A stretch of DNA of 61,997 bases from CAYMCQ01 sp964389025 (GTDB lineage: Bacteria; Verrucomicrobiota; Verrucomicrobiia; Limisphaerales; CAYMCQ01): the NCBI GenBank assembly GCA_964389025.1, contig CAYMCQ010000017.1, forward strand, positions 1 to 61,997, in the 5' to 3' direction. The position numbers were made by a program, and so were the translations under genes. The number at the start of each line of letters is the position of its first letter. Position 1 is the first letter of the stretch. The notes beneath the pieces were generated by a model. It did not search any database. It was not told the origin of the DNA and was given only the letters and a program-made list of their open reading frames with translations. This document shows positions 25,758-38,165 of this stretch, in pieces.

Positions 25758-26279
25758 ATGCGTGCTGAAAAACAAAATCTGACGAAGGAATATCTCGCGC
25801 GGCTCAACGCGTCGCCATTTTTCATCGTGGTGAATTATCAGGGGCTGAAAGTCGGGCCGCTGACGGAGTTGCGCAAGCGATTGAACAAGGCGGGTGCGGA
25901 GATGCACGTCGTCAAAAACTCCATCTTCCGCCTCGCGGCGAAGGAAGCGGGCGTTGCCGAACTCGGCGCGGCGGACGGACAACTCGCAGTCGTCACCGGA
26001 CAACGCGATGTTTCTGCTGCGGCGAAAGTGGTGAAGACTTTCGGCGCGGAATTCGACAAACCGAAGTTCAAGTTCGGCTATTTGAACAACAAGCGACTTG
26101 AGGCCGCGGAGATCATTGCGCTGGCGGATCTGCCATCGCTCGAAGTTTTGCGCTCGAAATTTTTGGGCGTGTTGAACGCGCCTGCCACGAAGCTTGTCGC
26201 GCTGCTGAACACACCGGCGAGCCAGTTGGCCCGTGTGTTGCAAGCGCGCGCGGACAAAGAAACACCTGCGGCGGCCTGA
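25758..26279 (+). CDS. rplJ: 50S ribosomal protein L10
   Basis: 173 residues. N-terminal rRNA-binding domain with AEKQNLTKEYLARLNASPFF, FIVVNYQGLKVGPLTELRKR and MHVVKNSIFRLAAKEAG; the C-terminal helix that carries L7/L12 dimers (LARVLQARADKE) is present. It follows rplA after 18 bases. A small membrane gene separates it from rplL. Confidence 0.95.
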   Translation: MRAEKQNLTKEYLARLNASPFFIVVNYQGLKVGPLTELRKRLNKAGAEMHVVKNSIFRLAAKEAGVAELGAADGQLAVVTGQRDVSAAAKVVKTFGAEFDKPKFKFGYLNNKRLEAAEIIALADLPSLEVLRSKFLGVLNAPATKLVALLNTPASQLARVLQARADKETPAAA

Positions 26280-26293
26280 TGTAATTCGTTATT

Positions 26294-26521
26294 ATGAGCA
26301 GCACGCCTATTAGCTCTCAGCGACGAGTGTTCAAAATCATAGCAGTGATACTTGTCGCTTCGGTTGCGTTGTGGGTAGGCATTTATTTTACAGCACCAGA
26401 AGCGAAGCGGTCGAACATTTTGATGGTAGCAGTGTTCCTATTCGGTTTCAGCATTGTGGGCATTGGTATTTTGAGGGTTTTGTATCGCCGCGTCGAAGAA
26501 AAGAGACAAAAAAGATTTTAA
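26294..26521 (+). CDS. Small two-helix membrane protein inside the ribosomal operon
   Basis: 75 residues with two hydrophobic helices (IIAVILVASVALWVGIYF and ILMVAVFLFGFSIVGIGILR) and a basic tail (RRVEEKRQKRF), so both ends probably face the cytoplasm. It starts 14 bases after rplJ. Family not recognised. Like the insert between rplK and rplA its base composition is more AT-rich than the ribosomal genes. About 130 bases without a gene follow before rplL. Confidence 0.6.
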   Translation: MSSTPISSQRRVFKIIAVILVASVALWVGIYFTAPEAKRSNILMVAVFLFGFSIVGIGILRVLYRRVEEKRQKRF

Positions 26522-26649
26522 GAAAACAATTTCTGCTTCCGTTAAGCCAACGGGAGCGGAGAAACAAACAACAACAAAAAGTAAATCGTCGGTTGCGGGC
26601 AGTGACTTAATCCACGGCAGCCGCCGTGACGACGAGACTGAAAGGAAAC

Positions 26650-27036
26650 ATGGCTGATATAGCAAACATGGTTGAAGAGTTGAGCAAGTTGACGGTTCTC
26701 GAGACCGCCGACCTGGTCAAAAAACTGGAAGAGAAGTGGGGAGTCAGCGCCGCTGCGCCAGTCGCAGTTGCCGCCGCTGGCGGAGCAGCAGGAGCAGCAG
26801 CTCCCGCCGCTGAAGCGAAAACTGCTTTTGACGTGATTCTCGTGTCCGCTCCGGCTGACAAGAAGATTTCCGTCATCAAAGCCGTTCGCGAAGTGAAAGC
26901 CGGCCTCGGCCTCGCGGAAGCGAAAGCTCTCGTCGAAGGCGCACCGAAGCCCGTGCTTGAAGGCGCGAACAAGGCCGACTCCGACGCCGCCAAGAAGAAG
27001 CTCGAAGAAGCCGGCGCGAAAGTCGAAGTCAAGTAG
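26650..27036 (+). CDS. rplL: 50S ribosomal protein L7/L12
   Basis: 128 residues from ATG 26650, preceded by GAAAGGA; a start at 26626 would add eight residues. N-terminal dimerisation domain (IANMVEELSKLTVLETADLV), Ala-rich hinge (residues about 37-60), and the factor-binding C-terminal domain (KTAFDVILVSAPADKKISVI; GLGLAEAKALVEGAPKPV). Forms the stalk that recruits EF-Tu and other GTPases. Confidence 0.96.
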   Translation: MADIANMVEELSKLTVLETADLVKKLEEKWGVSAAAPVAVAAAGGAAGAAAPAAEAKTAFDVILVSAPADKKISVIKAVREVKAGLGLAEAKALVEGAPKPVLEGANKADSDAAKKKLEEAGAKVEVK

Positions 27037-27049
27037 TCGAGGAATTATC

Positions 27050-27077
27050 CCGGAGCGGCGTTTGAGCGCCGCTCCGG
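27050..27077 (+). terminator. Strong hairpin between rplL and rpoB (attenuator-like)
   Basis: An 11-bp perfect stem at 27050-27060 and 27067-27077 (CCGGAGCGGCG and its complement) with loop TTTGAG. No T-run follows directly, so it may act as a partial terminator or RNA-processing site that lowers rpoB relative to rplL, as known for the rplL-rpoB junction in other bacteria. That role is inferred. Confidence 0.6.
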
Positions 27078-27248
27078 TTCCGCCTCCGGACGAGGCAAAC
27101 AATTTTTAGAAACGTAAATTAATTTTCCGACGCCATAGCCGCGAAAGCGGAATGAATGGGCAAGTTCGCTGAGAACCGGCGTTCTTGCCTTGTGTCGTTC
27201 ATCGAAAACAAAAGTCCGGCGCTGTTTGCCGGCAAAGAAAAGGTCAAA

Positions 27249-30200
27249 ATGTCATCGCGACTCAACGAACGAATCAACTTCGGTAAAATCAAAGAGATCA
27301 TCGCCCCGCCGAACCTCATCGAATTGCAGACCAATTCGTATAAGGAATTTTTGCAGGCCGATGTTCCGCAATCCAAGCGCAAGAATCTTGGGTTGCAATC
27401 CGTCTTCCAGGAAGTTTTTCCGATCGAAAGCTACGATGGCAAGTGCGTGCTCGATTTTCATTCCTACGAGATCGGCGAGCCGAAGCTCGACTGGCTGGAA
27501 TGTCTGCGCGAGAGCCTGACCTATGGCGCGCCGCTTTACGTCACGTTCCTGCTCAAGGAAGAAAAAGGCACGAAGGAAGAAAAAGTTTTCATGGGCGAAC
27601 TGCCGCTCATGACGCCGCAAGGCACGTTCGTCATCAACGGTGCCGAGCGCGTCATCGTCAGCCAGTTGCATCGTTCGCCCGGCATCGCGTTTGAAAAAAC
27701 CATCCACCCGAACGGCAAGGAGCTGTTCTCGTTCCGCATTATTCCCGACCGCGGCTCGTGGTATGAAGCGCAATTCGACACAGGTGATCTGCTTTATGTT
27801 TATCTGGACCGCAAAAAGCGCCGCCGGAAATTTTTGACGACGACGCTTTTCCGCGCGCTGAGTTTTCTCGATCACCCGGAAGAAAAGGGCAAGGGGAAGG
27901 ACAAGGACAAGGACGCGGCCACCCATCGCGGAACGGACGAGGAGATTTTGAAACTGTTTTACGAGATCGAAGAGTTCACGATCAAGGAAGCGGAGAAGCT
28001 CGAAGACTTGCAGAACAAAGTTCTCGTCAAAGACGCGGTGGACGACAAGGGCGTAGTCGTCGCGCGCGCGTTCGAGCCGCTCTCGAAGGCCGTCGTCAAA
28101 CAGATCGCCGAACTTGGCATCAACAAGATCAAAGTCGTGGATACGACTGCCGACGAAGGCATCATCATCAAGTGCCTCAAGAAAGACCCGGCCAAGAACG
28201 AAGAGGAGGCGCTCAAGGATATTTATCGCCGCCTGCGTCCCGGCGATCCGCCGACCGCGGCGAACGCCCGCGCGCTCATCAAGCGTTTGTTCTTCGATGC
28301 GAAGCGTTACGATTTGGGCCGCGTTGGTCGTTACAAGATCAACCAGAAACTTGGCTTGAAGGAAAATGATTCGCGCATCCTGACCAAGGCGGATTTGGCC
28401 GGCGCGACGAAGTATTTGCTGCGCCTGAAAAAAGGCGAAGGCTCGCTGGACGACATTGACCATCTCGGCAGCCGCCGCGTCCGCACAGTCGGCGAACTGC
28501 TCTCGAACCAATGCCGCGTCGGCCTTGCGCGCACAGAACGCCTCGTGAAAGAGCGCATGACCTTGTTCGATCAAGGCATGGAAACCATGTCGCCGCAGAA
28601 ATTGATCAACCCGAAGGCGCTTTCAGCCGTGATCCGGGATTTCTTTGGCCGCAGCCAGTTGTCGCAGTTCATGGATCAGATCAATCCGCTCGCCGAACTC
28701 ACGCACAAGCGCCGCTTGTCCGCGCTCGGACCCGGCGGTTTGTCTCGCGACCGCGCGGGTTTTGAAGTCCGTGACGTTCACCCGTCACACTACGGACGCA
28801 TTTGTCCGGTTGAAACGCCTGAAGGCCCGAACATCGGCCTCATCGCGTCGCTCGCCACGTTTGCGCGCATCAACGATTTCGGTTTTCTTGAAACACCGTA
28901 TCGCAAAGTCGAGCACAACAAAGTCAGCGGCCATCTCGATTACCTGACCGCCGACCGCGAGGAAAATTTCATCATCGCTCAGGCCAACACTGCGATTGAC
29001 GACAAGGGCCATTTCCACGGCAACGCCGTTTGCCGCGCGCGTGGAGACTTCATTGACGTCGAGCCATCGCGCGTTGACTACATGGACGTTTCGCCGAAGC
29101 AGCTCGTCTCCGTTGCTGCGTCGCTGATTCCGTTCCTCGAACACGACGACGCGAACCGCGCGCTCATGGGTTCGAACATGCAACGCCAGGCCGTGCCGCT
29201 GCTCATCACCGAAGCGCCGCTCGTGGCGACCGGCCTTGAGGAGCGTGTCGCTCGCGATTCCCGCGCCGTTCTCGTCGCGGAAGAATCGGGCAAAGTCGCG
29301 TCCGTCACCGGCAATCAAATCATCATCACCGAAGACGGCAAATTGCCGGAGTCGAAAAAGAAAATTAAGCACGAACCCGCGAAGGGAATTTACGTTTACG
29401 AAGTCCGCAAGTTCATGCGCTCGAACGCGGCGACGTGTATCAACCAGAAAATTCTCGTCGAGAAGGGCGACCACGTGAAGAAAGGACAGGTTATTGCCGA
29501 CGGTCCTTGCACGCAAGGCGGCGAGCTGGCGCTTGGCCGGAACATTCTTTGCGCGTTCATGCCGTGGAACGGTTACAACTTCGAGGACGCCATCCTCATC
29601 AGCGAGCGCATCAACAAGGACGACGTTTTCACTTCGATCCACATTGATGAATTTGAAGTCGCCGCCCGCGACACGAAGCTCGGGCCGGAAGAGATCACTC
29701 GCGACATTCCGAACCTCGGCGAAGAGGCGTTGAAAAATCTCGACCCCGGCGGCGTCATCCGCGTCGGCGCGGAAGTGAAGCCCGGCGACATCCTCGTCGG
29801 CAAGATCACTCCGAAATCCGAGACTGAACTCGCGCCGGAAGAACGTTTGCTGCGCGCCATCTTCGGTGAAAAGGCCGCCGACGTGAAGGACACTTCGCTG
29901 AAAGTTCCGTCGGGCACCTACGGCATCGTGATGGACGTAAAAGTTTCCTCGAAGAAGGACACCGACCGCGAACATCCCGTCAGCGAGGACAAGAAACACG
30001 CGAAGCAGGTCGAGGACGACCATAAGAAAAAGACCGAGGAACTTCGCGACCAGTTGACCGAGGCGTTGAGCAACATTTTGCTCGGCGAAAAAATTCCGCT
30101 CGACGTGGTCAACAGCGAGACCGGCGAAATCATCATCCCGGCGAACCGCAAGATCACCAAGACGCTGTTGCGCAAGCTCGCGACGGTCTATGACCGCATC

Positions 30201-31115
30201 GAAATTGATCCGTCGCCGATCCGCAACAAGATCAATGAAATCATCGGCAGCTTCAAAAAGAAGTTCGACGATTTGCAGATGCAATACGACGAGGAAATCG
30301 GGCGGGCTGAGTCCGGCGAAGGCACGGACGCGGGCATCGTCAAGTCGGTGAAAGTTTACATCGCGTCGAAGCGCAAACTGTCAGTCGGCGACAAAATGGC
30401 GGGACGCCACGGAAACAAAGGCGTCGTTGCCAAGATTGTTGCCGAGGAAGACATGCCGTATCTCGCGGACGGAACTCCGGTGGACATCGTTTTGAATCCG
30501 CTGGGCGTGCCCTCGCGCATGAACGTCGGACAGGTTTTGGAAACGCACCTCGGCTGGGCGGCGAAAATCCTTGGATTGAAATTCGCGACGCCGGTTTTCG
30601 ACGGCATCAAGGAAAAGGACATCCGCGGCTACCTCAAGGAAGCCAAGCTGCCCGAGCACGCAAAAGTTATTTTGCACGATGGACGCACCGGCGAATCCTT
30701 CGATCAGGAGATTGTCGTTGGCTACATCTACATGATGAAGCTCGGCCATTTGGTTGCGGACAAGATCCATGCGCGCGCGGTCGGGCCTTACTCGCTCGTC
30801 ACGCAACAGCCGCTCGGCGGCAAGGCGCAATACGGCGGCCAGCGCTTCGGCGAAATGGAAGTGTGGGCGATGGAAGCCTACGGCTCGGCCTACGCGCTCC
30901 AGGAATTGCTCACGGTCAAGTCCGACGACGTGCAAGGCCGCACGCGGATTTACGAGAGCATCGTCAAGGGCGACAACGCGCTCGAAGCGGGCATTCCCGA
31001 ATCGTTCAACGTGCTCGTCAAGGAAATGCAATCACTCGGGCTGGATGTGAAAGTTGGATATTCAAATCCAACTGAGCACGGCGCGGAGAATTTGGCGGTC
31101 GTGACGAATGGATAA
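27249..31115 (+). CDS. rpoB: DNA-directed RNA polymerase subunit beta
   Basis: 1288 residues from ATG 27249 (MSSRLNERINFGKIKEIIAP), which has AAAGG upstream; the frame is open from 27156 with an unlike extension. Complete beta subunit: PLMTPQGTFVINGAERVIVS, the rifampicin-pocket region (RSQLSQFMDQINPLAELTHK then RRLSALGPGGLSRDRAGFEV), GRICPVETPEGPNIGLI, PWNGYNFEDAILISERI, GDKMAGRHGNKGVV and the C-terminal EMEVWAMEAYGSAYALQELL. A lysine/aspartate-rich patch (KGKGKDKDKDAATHRG) interrupts the lobe. The rifampicin region shows the usual sensitive residues. Confidence 0.97.
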   Translation: MSSRLNERINFGKIKEIIAPPNLIELQTNSYKEFLQADVPQSKRKNLGLQSVFQEVFPIESYDGKCVLDFHSYEIGEPKLDWLECLRESLTYGAPLYVTFLLKEEKGTKEEKVFMGELPLMTPQGTFVINGAERVIVSQLHRSPGIAFEKTIHPNGKELFSFRIIPDRGSWYEAQFDTGDLLYVYLDRKKRRRKFLTTTLFRALSFLDHPEEKGKGKDKDKDAATHRGTDEEILKLFYEIEEFTIKEAEKLEDLQNKVLVKDAVDDKGVVVARAFEPLSKAVVKQIAELGINKIKVVDTTADEGIIIKCLKKDPAKNEEEALKDIYRRLRPGDPPTAANARALIKRLFFDAKRYDLGRVGRYKINQKLGLKENDSRILTKADLAGATKYLLRLKKGEGSLDDIDHLGSRRVRTVGELLSNQCRVGLARTERLVKERMTLFDQGMETMSPQKLINPKALSAVIRDFFGRSQLSQFMDQINPLAELTHKRRLSALGPGGLSRDRAGFEVRDVHPSHYGRICPVETPEGPNIGLIASLATFARINDFGFLETPYRKVEHNKVSGHLDYLTADREENFIIAQANTAIDDKGHFHGNAVCRARGDFIDVEPSRVDYMDVSPKQLVSVAASLIPFLEHDDANRALMGSNMQRQAVPLLITEAPLVATGLEERVARDSRAVLVAEESGKVASVTGNQIIITEDGKLPESKKKIKHEPAKGIYVYEVRKFMRSNAATCINQKILVEKGDHVKKGQVIADGPCTQGGELALGRNILCAFMPWNGYNFEDAILISERINKDDVFTSIHIDEFEVAARDTKLGPEEITRDIPNLGEEALKNLDPGGVIRVGAEVKPGDILVGKITPKSETELAPEERLLRAIFGEKAADVKDTSLKVPSGTYGIVMDVKVSSKKDTDREHPVSEDKKHAKQVEDDHKKKTEELRDQLTEALSNILLGEKIPLDVVNSETGEIIIPANRKITKTLLRKLATVYDRIEIDPSPIRNKINEIIGSFKKKFDDLQMQYDEEIGRAESGEGTDAGIVKSVKVYIASKRKLSVGDKMAGRHGNKGVVAKIVAEEDMPYLADGTPVDIVLNPLGVPSRMNVGQVLETHLGWAAKILGLKFATPVFDGIKEKDIRGYLKEAKLPEHAKVILHDGRTGESFDQEIVVGYIYMMKLGHLVADKIHARAVGPYSLVTQQPLGGKAQYGGQRFGEMEVWAMEAYGSAYALQELLTVKSDDVQGRTRIYESIVKGDNALEAGIPESFNVLVKEMQSLGLDVKVGYSNPTEHGAENLAVVTNG

Positions 31116-31551
31116 ACCGAAAATGAGTCAACAACATCGACGCTTAAAGAAGTTGTGCATAACTGCAACACTTGTGTTGTTGGTGACTTTGGCACTCGTG
31201 CAGGTTGTTCGCGAATTTATTCGCAACGACACAGTTGGTTATTTCGCGGAACAGCCACTTCGGCTGGTCTTTGTTGCAGTCGTGTCAATTCTCGGGGGTA
31301 TTGTTGCACTGGTTGTAGATAGGCTATCTCCGCAATTGAAACGCAGAGTAAAGCTGTTTGCACTAGGTTCGGTAGCAAGTCTGGTGATGCTGTTCACCGG
31401 CTATTTCCTGTTCGAATTAGCTGGTTTGGATTTTCCCGGAAGCGACAACACTGCGTTATTTATTGTGGCACTCGGTTTGGGCATTTCAGCGTTCCTTTGG
31501 TTTGAGTTTTATCGGATTTTCAAAAACCGAGGCAGCAGTGTTCAAAGTTAA
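31108..31551 (+). CDS. Multi-helix membrane protein between rpoB and rpoC
   Basis: 147 residues from 31108, which overlaps the rpoB stop by eight bases; a second ATG at 31123 would avoid overlap. Four hydrophobic helices are predicted by eye: ITATLVLLVTLALVQVV, LVFVAVVSILGGIVALVV, LFALGSVASLVMLFTGYFLF and ALFIVALGLGISAFLWFEFY. No family recognised. rpoB and rpoC are almost always adjacent in bacteria, so a gene here is unusual. Its DNA is more AT-rich than both flanks. The rpoC start follows 24 bases after its stop. Confidence 0.65.
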   Translation: MDKPKMSQQHRRLKKLCITATLVLLVTLALVQVVREFIRNDTVGYFAEQPLRLVFVAVVSILGGIVALVVDRLSPQLKRRVKLFALGSVASLVMLFTGYFLFELAGLDFPGSDNTALFIVALGLGISAFLWFEFYRIFKNRGSSVQS

Positions 31552-31575
31552 AAGAAGTTTTTTTCAAATAAATTT

Positions 31576-35709
<4,134 letters not shown>

Positions 35710-35731
35710 CCGTAAAACAAGTAAAAACGTG

Positions 35732-35759
35732 TTGCAAGCAAGGTCTCGTTTGCTATATT
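35732..35759 (+). promoter_or_regulatory. Possible promoter for rpsL-rpsG
   Basis: TTGCAA (35732-35737) and TATATT (35754-35759) are 16 bases apart in the 85-base gap between rpoC and rpsL, and would allow separate expression of the S12/S7 genes. Confidence 0.5.
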
Positions 35760-35794
35760 CCGCGCTCCCGTTTCCGGGCGGAAAACATATTTAA

Positions 35795-36220
35795 ATGCCG
35801 ACAATCAATCAACTCGTCCGTAAAGGACGTAACAAGGTCAAGTATAAGTCGAAGTCTCCGGCTTTGGAGAACTCGCCGTTCCGTCGTGGCGTCTGCATCC
35901 AGGTGATGACGCGCACGCCGAAGAAACCGAATTCCGCGATGCGCAAAGTGGCCAAAGTCCGTCTGACGAATGGCTATGAAGTCATCGCCTACATCCCGGA
36001 CGAAGGGCACAACCTGCAGGAGCACTCGATCGTTCTCGTGCGTGGCGGCAAGGTGAAGGATTTGCCGGGCGTCCGTTATCACATCGTTCGCGGAACCCTA
36101 GACGCCGCCGGCGTTGAGAAGCGCCGCGTGAGCCGTTCGAAATACGGTGTGAAACGTCCGAAGGAAGGCGCAAAACCAGCGGCAGCGGCTGCTCCGGCAG
36201 CGGCAGCAGCGCCGAAGTAA
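35795..36220 (+). CDS. rpsL: 30S ribosomal protein S12
   Basis: 141 residues. The decoding-centre protein with the conserved MPTINQLVRKGR start, RTPKKPNSAMRKVAKVRLTN and KVKDLPGVRYHIVRGTLDAA. Lysine 43/44 and the KDLPGVR loop are unchanged relative to streptomycin-sensitive forms. An Ala/Pro tail of about 18 residues (AAAAAPAAAAAPK) extends past the normal end. Confidence 0.97.
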   Translation: MPTINQLVRKGRNKVKYKSKSPALENSPFRRGVCIQVMTRTPKKPNSAMRKVAKVRLTNGYEVIAYIPDEGHNLQEHSIVLVRGGKVKDLPGVRYHIVRGTLDAAGVEKRRVSRSKYGVKRPKEGAKPAAAAAPAAAAAPK

Positions 36221-36263
36221 TCGAGATTTCGATTAAGAATAAGATTAAGATTTAGGAAAAAAC

Positions 36264-36737
36264 ATGTCTCGTCGTCGTCAAGCAACCAGGCGTCCGGTTC
36301 AATCGGATGTGAAATTCAACAACGTGCTCGTCGCGCGTCTGGTGAACACCGTCATGATCTGCGGAAAGAAAAGCACCGCGCAACGCATCGTCTATGGCGC
36401 GTTCGATGAGATCGTCGCCAAGAATCAGGCGGCGAATCCGCTGGAGATTTTGCAGCGCGCCGTGGATAACGCCAAGCCGCGTCTTGAAGTGAAGCCGCGC
36501 CGCGTTGGCGGCGCGACGTATCAAGTGCCCCTGGAAGTGGCTGCGGACAGGCAGTTCGCGCTGGCGTTGCGCTGGCTCGTGGATTTTGCCGATGCGCGCA
36601 AAGGCGTTCCGATGAGGCAGGCTTTGGCTTCTGAGATCATGGACGCCTATCAAGGGCAGGGGAATGCGATCCGCAAGCGCGATGAAGTTCACAAGATGGC
36701 GCAAGCCAACAAGGCATTCGCGCATTTCCGCTGGTAG
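36264..36737 (+). CDS. rpsG: 30S ribosomal protein S7
   Basis: 157 residues, normal length. SRRRQATRRPVQSDVKFNNV, KSTAQRIVYGAFDEIV, PRRVGGATYQVPLEVAADRQ and KRDEVHKMAQANKAFAHFRW are S7 signatures; it nucleates assembly of the 30S head. It follows rpsL after 43 bases. In most bacteria fusA comes next; here it does not. Confidence 0.97.
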   Translation: MSRRRQATRRPVQSDVKFNNVLVARLVNTVMICGKKSTAQRIVYGAFDEIVAKNQAANPLEILQRAVDNAKPRLEVKPRRVGGATYQVPLEVAADRQFALALRWLVDFADARKGVPMRQALASEIMDAYQGQGNAIRKRDEVHKMAQANKAFAHFRW

Positions 36738-36751
36738 AAAAATATTTTTAA

Positions 36752-36868
36752 CAGTTCGTCAAAGAGGGGCGACAGCTTTTTGAGGACGGCGTCCATGCGG
36801 CCCTTGATCGCACGCAGCGGATGATTCTCCGCCACACAACGTTGTGGTTGATCACGGTCAGAAAGTCC
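36752..36868 (-). pseudogene. IS5-type transposase, N-terminal remnant
   Basis: The minus strand encodes GLSDRDQPQRCVAENHPLRA followed by IKGRMDAVLKKLSPLFDEL, the conserved N-terminal segment (ENHPLR.I...D..L..LSP.F) of IS5/IS1182-like transposases. The frame breaks after DEL and no catalytic DDE part is present. It lies directly after rpsG, where fusA would be expected, within the 420-base gap 36738-37158. Confidence 0.7.
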
Positions 36869-37044
36869 GGCTGGACTTGAGGTTTGCCACGCTTCCTTCT
36901 CTGACCCACACCCACAAACCCCGTTCAATCGTTTTTCAACAACTTGCTACGGAAGCACTGAATAAAGAGACGTTCGCCTTTTTTACCCGTTAAATTGCAG
37001 GCAACCAGTCGCAAATCAGAAATGGTTGGTGATTTATTCAGCGC

Positions 37045-37093
37045 TTCCCTAGGGAAATTTCTTATCACCAAAGAGAAACTCTCCCAATTGTTC
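37045..37093 (-). repeat. 49-bp palindrome-containing element, copy 1
   Basis: On the minus strand this reads GAACAATTGGGAGAGTTTC, then a variable CTCTTTGG, TGATAAGAAATTTCCCTA and GGGAA. A near-identical copy is at 45321-45369 and a weaker one at 46826. It contains the palindrome TTCCCTAGGGAA. Its position is between the transposase remnant and the gene at 37159. Confidence 0.8.
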
Positions 37094-37158
37094 GCTGATG
37101 TGATTGATTTTAAGATGGTTCGCATGAAAGGGAAATTTCACTCCACCAGAAGAGATTC

Positions 37159-37422
37159 ATGACAAACGATCATGCGTTCAAACTTGTCGCTGTCGGTGAA
37201 AATTTTGCGGCCATCATGCTTGCACAGGAACTGTCGAAACGGCTGGCGACAGAACTAAAACCGGAAAGTGAGGCCGCGCTGGTCGCGCTGCTCGATGATG
37301 AAGACGAAACTTTGCACAAATCATCCTTGCCCTGCGCTTATTTGCTGTGGAAAAGCCGGCGATCTGAAGCGATTAAAAAGTTTACCAGAATTACGTCTGG
37401 CGGGACTGCGCTCTTGATTTAA
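37159..37422 (+). CDS. Small hypothetical protein upstream of response regulator
   Basis: 87 residues beginning MTNDHAFKLVAVGENFAAIM with an AGAAGAGA ribosome-site region. The middle is acidic (ESEAALVALLDDEDETLHKS). No family recognised; the LLWKSRRSEAIKKF segment recalls degenerate regulator-associated proteins but that is not firm. It ends directly at the next ATG, suggesting co-translation with the receiver protein. Confidence 0.45.
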   Translation: MTNDHAFKLVAVGENFAAIMLAQELSKRLATELKPESEAALVALLDDEDETLHKSSLPCAYLLWKSRRSEAIKKFTRITSGGTALLI

Positions 37423-38064
37423 ATGAGGACAAACCGAAAACCGCAGGATTGCATGCAAGGACTGGCCGTCAGCAAATCGCCAGTTCGACAATTTACCAAT
37501 CTTGAACCCGCGCCAAGGAGGTGGGATCGGGATTGGTCGAACGACACTGGTGACACAACGGTAATGTCGGAGATGAAGAATATCGCTGACATTACCGTTG
37601 CTGTCGGGGACGACGACACGGTTGAATTTGCGGAGGCTGCGGCGGGCAAATCTCCGGGAAACGAGACCGTGCTGGTAGTGGATGGTGAGCCAGTGATGCG
37701 CAAAGCGATTGTTAAAATTCTCCGGCAATTCGGTTATCAGGTATTGGAAGCGTCCGGCAGTGCGGAAGCGCAGCGCCTGACTGCCACGGACCGGAAAATC
37801 AATCTGATGCTCACGGATTTTTCCATGCCGCAAACCAATGGGCTGGAATTGGCCCGATGGTGCCTGAGCAGATATCCCACGATGAAGGTGCTTATCACCA
37901 CAGGCTCAATGTGGGAACTGGCAAATCAGCTTGATCTGCAAGAGGCTCTTATTACCACAGGTTCAATGTGGAAACTCGCCAATCAGTTTGATGAGGTTGC
38001 CATCCTGCCCAAACCGTTTGATCGCCTTCAACTGGGCCGGATTGTGCGGTTGATTTTAGGATAA
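37423..38064 (+). CDS. Single-domain response regulator with internal duplication
   Basis: 213 residues from 37423, or 166 from 37564. The receiver domain starts near residue 85 (ETVLVVDGEPVMRKAIVKIL) with the phospho-acceptor Asp in INLMLTDFSMPQTNGLELAR and the conserved lysine in AILPKPFDRLQ. Between the beta-4 strand and the lysine a segment is present twice: VLITTGSMWELANQLDLQEA then LITTGSMWKLANQFDEVA, 19 residues each. No output domain is present, so it works as a phospho-relay or by protein binding. It has no adjacent kinase; the nearest is at 47579. Confidence 0.8.
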   Translation: MRTNRKPQDCMQGLAVSKSPVRQFTNLEPAPRRWDRDWSNDTGDTTVMSEMKNIADITVAVGDDDTVEFAEAAAGKSPGNETVLVVDGEPVMRKAIVKILRQFGYQVLEASGSAEAQRLTATDRKINLMLTDFSMPQTNGLELARWCLSRYPTMKVLITTGSMWELANQLDLQEALITTGSMWKLANQFDEVAILPKPFDRLQLGRIVRLILG

Positions 38065-38165
38065 AACGGGACAAAGACTCAAAACCCGCCCGCGTTCAGG
38101 AAATTACCACGAAGCAACAGACAGATGAAACGACGGCGACATGGCGCGTTGAGGTTCGGCGGGCC

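Noticed and set aside
27252..30284. Long open frames antisense to rpoB (440 and 499 codons)
   Set aside because: Mirror of a conserved gene; no family features, compositionally skewed to His/Arg/Val.
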